From an uncultured Paracoccaceae bacterium (GTDB lineage: Bacteria; Pseudomonadota; Alphaproteobacteria; Rhodobacterales; Rhodobacteraceae): a stretch of DNA of 64,000 bases. Of the stretch, positions 44,680-51,318 are shown piece after piece (within the stretch, counting starts at the first letter, position 1; the number at the start of each line of letters is the position of its first letter). The notes under the pieces are model-generated. The model saw only the letters and a list, made by a program, of their open reading frames with translations, made no database searches and had not been told where the DNA came from. The position numbers and the translations under genes were made by a program. The stretch lies in NCBI GenBank assembly GCA_943787785.1, contig CALSNT010000009.1, forward strand, positions 62,001-126,000, given 5' to 3'.

Positions 44680-44933
44680 ACGAACTCGGTTTCACAGCAC
44701 CCAATCCTAACCCGGAATCACGCCCGAAGGGCGCCGGGTAAGTGCCTGACCGTGCGTCGCATCAAGGGTGCGCCGTCGGTGAATTGGCGCGCCTTTGGCG
44801 TGACGGGCAGTCGCTTTGGCGACCTAATACCCGTCAAAATAGTTAAGGCCAAAGCGGCAGGACAAATTGCCCATCTCAATCGTTGTAACGCCAGCCCGCG
44901 GTCAAGCACTCACCCGGCTTGATTTTCGAGCGC

Positions 44934-45170
44934 CTACTCTCCCCGCGCCAGCCGAGCAGCCCGTCCGCCCCGGCGCTTGACCATTCGAGGCGCGCGCGCG
45001 GGCAGGTCATCCATGATCGCCCGGCGCGCCTCGGCCGACATCGCGCTCCAGGCGGCGATTTCGTCGATGCTGCGATAGCAGCCAGTGCACAACCTCTCGG
45101 TCGGATGGATCAGGCAAATCTTGATGCAGGGGCTATCGATCTCGTCGCGTTGCCAGATGTTGTCACTCAT
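44934..45170 (-). CDS. DUF1289 domain protein
   Basis: A 78-residue protein from ATG 45170, overlapping the ruvX stop (ATGA). It contains the DUF1289 pattern SPCIKICLIHPTERLCTGCYRSIDEIAAW with four cysteines, consistent with a metal or Fe-S site, and a basic tail. Function is unknown. It is the last gene of the ccmI-ruvX-DUF1289 operon. Confidence 0.88.
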   Translation of the reverse strand: MSDNIWQRDEIDSPCIKICLIHPTERLCTGCYRSIDEIAAWSAMSAEARRAIMDDLPARAPRMVKRRGGRAARLARGE

Positions 45171-45643
45171 TGTCCGCACCCGATGACCCGCAGCCGGTCC
45201 AGCGCGCCTTGCAGGATGAACCCGGCGGCGACATGGTCGATCACTTCACCCCGGCGGCGGCGGCTGGTGTCGTCTTCCAGCAGTGCGCGCTCGGCTGCGA
45301 CGGTGGACAGGCGTTCGTCCCAAAATGTGATTGGCAGATCGGTCAACCGTTCCAGATTGCGCGCGAAGGCCCGTGTTGACTGACAGCGGGCCCCCTCGGA
45401 ACCGTCCATGTTCATCGGCAAACCCAGCACGATGCCGCAAATGTCGCGCGCGCCGGTGACCTCAAGCAGACGCGCCGCATCCTGACCGAATTTCTTGCGT
45501 CGGATCGTCTCGAGCGGGCTGGCGATTGAGCGCATCGTGTCAGACACCGCCAGGCCGATGGTCTTGTCGCCCAGGTCCAGCCCGATCAGCGCGCCGTGGC
45601 GGGGCAGGGCGGTGGCGAACTCCTCCGCAGTCGCGGCGATCAT
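45167..45643 (-). CDS. ruvX: RuvX/YqgF family Holliday-junction resolvase-like protein
   Basis: The 158-residue RNase H-fold nuclease has LIGLDLGDKTIGLAVSD (first catalytic Asp), GLPMNMDGSEG and FWDERLSTVAAER with the acidic residues of the family, and a C-terminal DHVAAGFILQ. Bacterial YqgF is linked to pre-16S rRNA maturation and junction resolution. ATG 45643 overlaps the ccmI stop. Confidence 0.94.
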   Translation of the reverse strand: MIAATAEEFATALPRHGALIGLDLGDKTIGLAVSDTMRSIASPLETIRRKKFGQDAARLLEVTGARDICGIVLGLPMNMDGSEGARCQSTRAFARNLERLTDLPITFWDERLSTVAAERALLEDDTSRRRRGEVIDHVAAGFILQGALDRLRVIGCGQ

Positions 45644-46863
45644 TCAGACAATCCAGCTTGCGAGGCCGCCTGCGCCAGAAGCGCCAAATCGCCGGGGTTG
45701 GCGGCAAAAACGTCGCGCGCTTCGTTCCAGATTGCAGCGGCGCGCTCGGTCTCGCCCAAAACTCCCAGTGCTCCGATTAGCCGTGCCCAGTCGCTGGCTG
45801 GCCCACCCTCGGTGGCGAGGCGATCAGACAGACCATCAACCATGCCCCGGATCATCTCGGTGCGTTCGTCGTCCGTCATCTCGGCAGCCGCCGCGATGTC
45901 ATCGGCGCTCGGCCCGCGCGTCGGGGCGACCGGCGGCGGCGCATAGATCACGCCGGCTGCGCGGGCCACGTCGCTGATTTGTGCGCGGATCGGAGCGTTC
46001 CAGGGGGCGTCTGCGGCACCTTCCTCCAGCAAACCGCGCCACATTTGGAAGGCGCGGTCGGGTCGTCCGACCTGAACGTGCAGCAACCCGGCATAATAGC
46101 GCCCCACGCCGTTGGCGGGGTCCAGTTGCAACGCGCGGATCAGGACTTCTTCGGCTTCAGGAGTGACCAGCCCATCAGCCGCCAAGATCATCAGCCCTGC
46201 CTGTTCGGCGTAATCTGACGCCACAGCCGCGTCGCCTTTTAGGCGTACTACGTTGGCCTGCGCGGTTGCCGCCGCATCATAGCGCCCCAGGACCGCTTCA
46301 TTTCGTGCCAGCAGCAGATGGCCTTCCAGATCGTCCGGGCGTTCTGTCACCGCCGCGCGTAATTTTGTCATCAGTTCGAGGAATTTTGGGTCGGCATTGG
46401 TTACCTCGCGGTCCGGAGCCGCCGCCACAGCCTCAGCTTGCGAGGGGCGGGCCGCGTTCATCTGCTCGGCCATTGCCAGCCTGTCCTGCATCGAGAAATC
46501 GTGCGCCCCCGGCGCTCCGAGTGTTGCGTAGAGCGCCAGCCCTCCGCCGACCAGCACCAGCGGCAACGCAATCATCAGCGCCCTGAGAGCGCTGATGGGC
46601 GCGCGCCCAGCAACAGCCTCGCTCTGATGCGTCCGGTCGGCGTCCAGCAGGCGGCGCTGCACCTCAATGCGCAACCGCGCGGCCTCGCCCTCGTCCAGGG
46701 TGCCGCGCGCCAGGTCGCGGTCCACTTCGGCCAACTGATCCCGGTAGATGCGCATGTCGGCGCTTTCGGCGGGTGCGGCCACCCGCGCAGGCGTGCGCAG
46801 CGGGGCAAGCAGCACCCATGCCGCACAGGCCGCGATTGCGGCGGCTATCAGCCAAAAGATCAT
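45640..46863 (-). CDS. ccmI: c-type cytochrome biogenesis protein CcmI
   Basis: This 407-residue protein has two N-terminal transmembrane helices (about 2-21 and 85-105) enclosing a cytoplasmic coiled-coil loop (YRDQLAEVDRDLARGTLDEGEAARLR). A periplasmic TPR-rich part follows. CcmI chaperones apocytochrome c to the CcmFH haem lyase. ATG 46863 is selected because the first helix begins there. It heads the minus-strand operon with ruvX and DUF1289 and is divergent from soxB. Confidence 0.93.
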   Translation of the reverse strand: MIFWLIAAAIAACAAWVLLAPLRTPARVAAPAESADMRIYRDQLAEVDRDLARGTLDEGEAARLRIEVQRRLLDADRTHQSEAVAGRAPISALRALMIALPLVLVGGGLALYATLGAPGAHDFSMQDRLAMAEQMNAARPSQAEAVAAAPDREVTNADPKFLELMTKLRAAVTERPDDLEGHLLLARNEAVLGRYDAAATAQANVVRLKGDAAVASDYAEQAGLMILAADGLVTPEAEEVLIRALQLDPANGVGRYYAGLLHVQVGRPDRAFQMWRGLLEEGAADAPWNAPIRAQISDVARAAGVIYAPPPVAPTRGPSADDIAAAAEMTDDERTEMIRGMVDGLSDRLATEGGPASDWARLIGALGVLGETERAAAIWNEARDVFAANPGDLALLAQAASQAGLSE

Positions 46864-47164
46864 CGGATCACTTTCATTGCGGGTTCTATCTAGAGGTTCA
46901 CGTGATCTGTGCAACTCACGGATTTGAGTGGTCGATCGTCATTTCCAATTTCAAGCTGTGGACTTGTCCGCCCGTGGGTTGGCAATGCGACGGTAAATAG
47001 GGCCACTTGGTTAGTTGGCTTGCTCGTCATTTCATATGGATTTGCCAACTTCACCAAGCGCCAAAACACCAATGTCGCTTTCCACCACCACTGCGACGTT
47101 CACACACTTCCCTTTTTGCCCGCTCCCAAGCACATTCGCGCCGAGCCAAACCGGGGATTCGCCC
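46864..47164. promoter_or_regulatory. Divergent intergenic region between ccmI and soxB
   Basis: The 301-bp region must hold promoters for ccmI (minus) and the sarcosine oxidase operon (plus). The part at 46910-47060 is AT-richer than its surroundings. No convincing operator, riboswitch or RNA gene was recognised. Confidence 0.3.
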
Positions 47165-48412
47165 ATGCGCCGCTATTCCGCCTTTGCCATCGCGCGCGAG
47201 GTCCTGCGCCACCATCAAGGGTGGGAGCGGGCCTGGGCTAAGCCCGAACCGCGCAAGCAATACGACGTGATCATCGTCGGGGCAGGCGGGCACGGATTGG
47301 CGACTGCCTATTATCTGGGAAAAAACCACGGCATCACCAACGTTGCGGTTCTGGAAAAAGGCTGGCTGGGCGGCGGCAACACCGGTCGGAACACGACCAT
47401 CATCCGCTCGAACTATCTGCAAGACCCCTCGGCCGCGATCTACGAAAAGGCGCGCAGTCTGTACGAAACGCTCAGCCAGGATCTGAACATGAATGTTATG
47501 TTCAGCCCGCGCGGTGTGATGATGCTTGCCCAGACCGAGCATGAGGTGCGCGGCTATGTCAGGACCGCCCACGCCAACGCCCTGCAGGGTGTGCAGACCG
47601 AATTCATAGGGCCCGAGCGGGTCAAAGAACTTTGCCCGATCATACGGATCGACGGGCCGCGCTATCCGGTGCTCGGCGCGCTGTGGCAGGCGCGGGGTGG
47701 CACGGCGCGGCACGACGCCGTTGCCTGGGGCTATGCGCGGGCGTGCAGCGATATGGGCATGCACATCATCCAGAAGTGTGAGGTCACCGGCATCCGCACC
47801 GAGGGCGGCAATGTCACCGGGGTCGAGACAACGCGCGGTCCCATCGGCTGCTCCAAACTGGGTCTGGTTGCGGCTGGACACTCAGGCGTTCTGGCGCAAA
47901 TGGCCGGGTTCCGACTGCCGCTGGAAAGCGTCGCTCTGCAAGCGCTGGTCAGCGAGCCGATCAAACCCTGCATGGACGTGGTGGTGATGGCCAATACGGT
48001 GCATGGCTACATGAGCCAGTCGGACAAGGGAGAGATGGTGATCGGCGGCGGCACCGACGGCTTCAACAACTACACCCAGCGCGGCAGTTTCCACCATATC
48101 GAGGAGACGGTGCGGGCGTTGGTCGAGACCTTCCCGATGATCGCGAGGCTGAAGATGTTGAGGCAATGGGGCGGAATCGTCGATGTAACCGGGGATCGGT
48201 CCCCCATCATCTCACCCACTCCGGTTGGCGGCCTCTTCGTCAACTGCGGCTGGGGCACAGGCGGGTTCAAGGCGATACCGGGCGGAGGCTGGGCCACGGC
48301 CGAGATGATCGCCAAAGGCGCGCCGGGACCGCTGGCAGCGGAGTTCGGGTTGAACCGGTTTCGGGAGGGGCGGTTTATTGACGAGTCAGTGGCGGCGGGG
48401 GTGGCGCATTGA
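47165..48412 (+). CDS. soxB: Sarcosine oxidase subunit beta
   Basis: This 415-residue flavoprotein subunit of heterotetrameric sarcosine oxidase oxidises sarcosine to glycine and passes the methyl group to folate via the alpha subunit. It has the FAD-binding VIIVGAGGHGLATAYYLG (from about residue 34), LEKGWLGGGNTGRNTTIIRSNYL, and the DRSPIISPTPVGGLFVNCGWGTGGFK closing motif. ATG 47165 gives the normal family length. Its stop overlaps the start of the unknown gene at 48412 (TGATG). soxD normally follows at this point. Confidence 0.95.
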   Translation: MRRYSAFAIAREVLRHHQGWERAWAKPEPRKQYDVIIVGAGGHGLATAYYLGKNHGITNVAVLEKGWLGGGNTGRNTTIIRSNYLQDPSAAIYEKARSLYETLSQDLNMNVMFSPRGVMMLAQTEHEVRGYVRTAHANALQGVQTEFIGPERVKELCPIIRIDGPRYPVLGALWQARGGTARHDAVAWGYARACSDMGMHIIQKCEVTGIRTEGGNVTGVETTRGPIGCSKLGLVAAGHSGVLAQMAGFRLPLESVALQALVSEPIKPCMDVVVMANTVHGYMSQSDKGEMVIGGGTDGFNNYTQRGSFHHIEETVRALVETFPMIARLKMLRQWGGIVDVTGDRSPIISPTPVGGLFVNCGWGTGGFKAIPGGGWATAEMIAKGAPGPLAAEFGLNRFREGRFIDESVAAGVAH

Positions 48413-49143
48413 TGGACTGGTGGTCGAATTTATCTGCAGATCAACAGCTTACAATTGCTTTGGCGTTCTTGTCTGCAGTCCTGGGCGGACTAATTTCATT
48501 GTCGACAACATGGTTCATGGCCCGCCAAAACAACAAATTTCTGACAAAAACTAAAATTCAAGATCGGCAAGAGAACAGGGCGTTGCTTGCTCACAAAACT
48601 TTCATCAAAACGCTTCAATACCTGAACTCTGTCCACTCTATTAAGGGGGCGATTGAGGATCAATTTGATGCGGCCGAGGAATCTGGACACGGTCATCTTT
48701 TGCCAGTTCAGAAAGTTCAGGAAATTCAGTTACTCGAAACAAATTTTGACCCTTACAACACTGAGGAATTGGTTTTTCTGCTTCATCGCGAAAACGCTGA
48801 ACTCGTTGGCGATTTATTAGTCTTCGAGAAACGTGCAATGTCAGCTCCGCAGGCTGTCGCGCTTTATAATGAGAAGCGGATGGAACTTACTAAGATGCTA
48901 GAAACGGGCGCAGTTTCAACGGAATCTGATGAGGACGCAATCATGTCGTCGGAATTGGTCGGAGCAGATGCAATACTGGCTGATGTAAGGGTATCTGCAT
49001 TGCAGGCACTGTTAGGTGAAATCATGTCACGACTCGAGCGCGAGGAAGGTGACGGAATGCGTTTCCTTTCGCAGTTTCAAGATGCCGCAAAGTCGGAGTT
49101 TGGCGATCTGTATCCAAATTTGAAATTTGAGGTTCAGCGCTAA
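48412..49143 (+). CDS. Unknown single-TM protein inserted in the sox operon, AT-rich
   Basis: This 243-residue protein has one N-terminal transmembrane helix (about 13-35) followed by a basic patch (RQNNKFLTKTKIQDRQENR) and a helical cytoplasmic domain rich in Glu and Leu. I do not recognise the family. Its GC content is visibly lower (about 45% in a 60-base stretch I counted, against about 60% for soxB). It overlaps soxB upstream (TGATG) and the soxD fragment downstream (TAATG), so it is spliced precisely into the translational chain. It is likely horizontally acquired. Confidence 0.7.
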   Translation: MDWWSNLSADQQLTIALAFLSAVLGGLISLSTTWFMARQNNKFLTKTKIQDRQENRALLAHKTFIKTLQYLNSVHSIKGAIEDQFDAAEESGHGHLLPVQKVQEIQLLETNFDPYNTEELVFLLHRENAELVGDLLVFEKRAMSAPQAVALYNEKRMELTKMLETGAVSTESDEDAIMSSELVGADAILADVRVSALQALLGEIMSRLEREEGDGMRFLSQFQDAAKSEFGDLYPNLKFEVQR

Positions 49144-49241
49144 TGCTCCTGATCACCTGCCCAAACTGCGGTGTCGCCGCCGATGAAACTGAGCTCCATG
49201 CAGGCCGTGAGGCGCATATCACGTGTTTCGAGCCGGACGCG
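49143..49241 (+). pseudogene. Truncated, diverged copy of soxD (first 33 codons)
   Basis: Codons 1-33 read MLLITCPNCGVAADETELHA and onward, matching the intact soxD at 50989 at 28 of 33 residues. I count 17 differences in 99 bases, mostly synonymous. Homology ends near 49241, and the open frame beyond it is not sox-like. So this is a fragment of a second, diverged soxD allele, not a recent duplicate. Confidence 0.75.
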
Positions 49242-49348
49242 CTCGCACCCACGACCCAAAATAATCCCTCCATCACGGAACCTATGTCCTGCGACATGCG
49301 TTCAATGACATACGTGAATGGGACACTTGCTCCCGAACGGAGGGACAC

Positions 49349-49495
49349 ATGGCTGAGAAAAGCGGAAACACCGGGCTGGCATTCATTGTCGGCGCACTGG
49401 TCGTCGTGGTGGGCATCCTTGCCTATCTTTACCTCGGCGGCGAAGCGCCGGATGATGCGGATATCGAGATCAATTTGCCAGCCTCTGACGGCTGA
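49349..49495 (+). CDS. Small single-helix membrane protein
   Basis: A 48-residue frame with a strong CGGAGGGA site eight bases before ATG 49349. It begins MAEKSGNTG and has one hydrophobic helix (about 10-30). It ends with an acidic tail (EAPDDADIEINLPASDG) predicted to face the periplasm. Similar short roseobacter proteins with a helix and an acidic [D/E]I.I.LP-type end are familiar, but I cannot name a function. It lies between the soxD fragment and the glycosyltransferase. Confidence 0.6.
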   Translation: MAEKSGNTGLAFIVGALVVVVGILAYLYLGGEAPDDADIEINLPASDG

Positions 49496-49578
49496 CGAAA
49501 CTTGGGGTTGGCTCAGTGATGCAGCCGCCCCGCTAGTTGCCAAACACGCAAATTCAGCGTCATCGGGTGCATAAGCCA

Positions 49579-50931
49579 ATGTCGCTGGTCACAATCTCTC
49601 GTGCAGCGCAACTCTGGAGCCAACCTGGCGCGGAACGCGACTCCACTGCCGTACACCAAATGCTACTGGTTGCGTTGGATGATTTGTGCCCGGACGACGT
49701 GCTTTGCGTCATGGTTGGAACAGACAAGCGTTGGCTGGATAATTTTCACGGCCCACCGCGCCACCCCGAGCACTGGCGGGTGCTGTTGATCGAAACGCAT
49801 CCAGCACGCGTTTCCGAGGTCGCCACACAGCACGTTGACGATCCATGCTTGCACATCGAGCATCCGACCGGTGGCTCGACAGCGGCGCTTGATCTTGACG
49901 ACATCCTTGCCCGGCACAAGCAGGACAGGGTTGATCTCATCATTCTCGATGCATCGAATTACGAGCCTCTGAGCATTCGCAGCGCAGACCTGGAATCTTT
50001 GGAAACGAAGCTGGTAATTGTCACAGGTGGCGCCGATCACCCGCAAGCGGCTGAATTCATTGATGAGATGAATGCGGCCGGTTTTGATGTCTTTCAGATT
50101 GACCAGGACCTCTTCGCAGTCAATCGCACAAAATTTGCCATCGAGGCGTCGCTGGCATTGAGGTTAATGGGCTGCAGCGACGCCTCCCCGACATCTTCGG
50201 AAATCTTCCATATCCCAGAAATGAATGTCCCGCCCGCACGGCCAGTCGCACAAGGTCCCCTCGCGATCCCGCGCAGAATGGCACATATCTGGGTCGGTGA
50301 TCGGCCAGCGCCGGTCCATTGGATGCATAGCTGGCGCGAGATGCACTCTGACTGGGACTATCAGCTTTACGACAACGCGTTTCTGACCGGGCGGAGATGG
50401 CGCAATCAAGCCCTCATCGCCGAATATTTTGCCCGCAAACATTTCGAGGGTGTGTCAGACCTCATGCGGTATGAGTTGCTGCTGGAACAAGGCGGCGTGA
50501 TCGCCGAGGCGGATTCCGTTTGCCTGAAGCCGATTGACGACCTGTTCCCGACGCCGTCGCTCTACAGCGTCTACGAGAACGAGGCGCATCGTCCGGGATA
50601 CCTCAGCCCGTTCATTGCCGGGACACCGGGCCATAAATTGCTGGAAGACATCCTGCGGGATCTGGGCGACCGGCACACGCCGGAAACGCTGCAAACCCCA
50701 TGGATATCGACGGGCAACCGGTATCTTGGCAGCTTTATCGTCGGGCGCGAAGATGAGGTCACAATCTTCCCGTCCCACTACTTCCACCCGAATTTTAAAA
50801 GCCGCTTGCCCTATTCGGGTGACGGCCCTGTTTATGCCGACCAGAAATGGGGATCGACCCACCGGATTTACGACAGCTACCCGGCAGAAAAGGCCGTGAA
50901 AATACATCAAGAGGTTCTCGATGCGTTGTGA
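49579..50931 (+). CDS. Glycosyltransferase (GT32-like) with an N-terminal FkbM-like domain
   Basis: The 450-residue protein starts at ATG 49579. Residues about 1-215 resemble a SAM-methyltransferase (FkbM-type) Rossmann fold: VLCVMVGTDKRW, VLLIETHPARVSEV and VDLIILDASNYEPLSI. Residues about 230-450 look like a GT32/OCH1-type transferase: IPRRMAHIWVGDRPAPVHW, WDYQLYDNAFL and LMRYELLLEQGGVIAEADSV, with an acidic motif in the DXD position. The fusion is unusual, and the N-terminal part may have lost SAM-binding residues. It is inserted between the soxD fragment and intact soxD, so it is not part of sarcosine metabolism. Confidence 0.75.
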   Translation: MSLVTISRAAQLWSQPGAERDSTAVHQMLLVALDDLCPDDVLCVMVGTDKRWLDNFHGPPRHPEHWRVLLIETHPARVSEVATQHVDDPCLHIEHPTGGSTAALDLDDILARHKQDRVDLIILDASNYEPLSIRSADLESLETKLVIVTGGADHPQAAEFIDEMNAAGFDVFQIDQDLFAVNRTKFAIEASLALRLMGCSDASPTSSEIFHIPEMNVPPARPVAQGPLAIPRRMAHIWVGDRPAPVHWMHSWREMHSDWDYQLYDNAFLTGRRWRNQALIAEYFARKHFEGVSDLMRYELLLEQGGVIAEADSVCLKPIDDLFPTPSLYSVYENEAHRPGYLSPFIAGTPGHKLLEDILRDLGDRHTPETLQTPWISTGNRYLGSFIVGREDEVTIFPSHYFHPNFKSRLPYSGDGPVYADQKWGSTHRIYDSYPAEKAVKIHQEVLDAL

Positions 50932-50988
50932 AAGCGTTCGACTGGAAATTCTGAGCCGTTTTGGAGGGGTCGTTTTGGCTTCTGCCAA

Positions 50989-51318
50989 ATGCTGCTGATC
51001 ACGTGCCCGAATTGCGGCGTGGCCGCCGAGGAAACCGAACTCCACGCAGGCGGAGAGGCGCATATCACGCGATTCGGGCCCGAGGCGTCGGAGAATGACT
51101 TCGAAGACTACCTGTTCCGCCGCGAGAACCCGCGCGGGGTTCATTTCGAACGCTGGCGGCATGCGAATGGATGCGGAAAATGGTTCCACGCTGCGCGTTG
51201 CACGGCGACACTCGAGGTGTTTGGCACCTATTCCGCACAAACCACTGAACCACCTAGGGAAATCCTTGAAACGATCCGCGCCAAACGTCCCGCCTGGACC
51301 TGGAGGGACTTGAAATGA
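50989..51318 (+). CDS. soxD: Sarcosine oxidase subunit delta
   Basis: This 109-residue zinc-binding subunit has the CPNCG knuckle (Cys6, Cys9) and a second site with CGKWFHAARC (about 63-71). It stabilises the alpha-beta-gamma-delta complex. The stop overlaps soxA (ATGA). It is the intact partner of the fragment at 49143. Because soxB is about 2.6 kb upstream, with other genes between, co-expression with soxB depends on read-through or a new promoter. Confidence 0.94.
   Translation: MLLITCPNCGVAAEETELHAGGEAHITRFGPEASENDFEDYLFRRENPRGVHFERWRHANGCGKWFHAARCTATLEVFGTYSAQTTEPPREILETIRAKRPAWTWRDLK

Noticed and set aside
44680-44933. Possible gene or RNA in the dusA-DUF1289 gap
   Set aside because: No open frame with a start signal and no tRNA-like fold was found. 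Only short GC-rich inverted stretches near 44720-44742 are present.
49242-49574. Continuation of the soxD-fragment reading frame to 49574
   Set aside because: After codon 33 the frame loses all resemblance to SoxD and overlaps the better-supported 48-residue gene in another frame.
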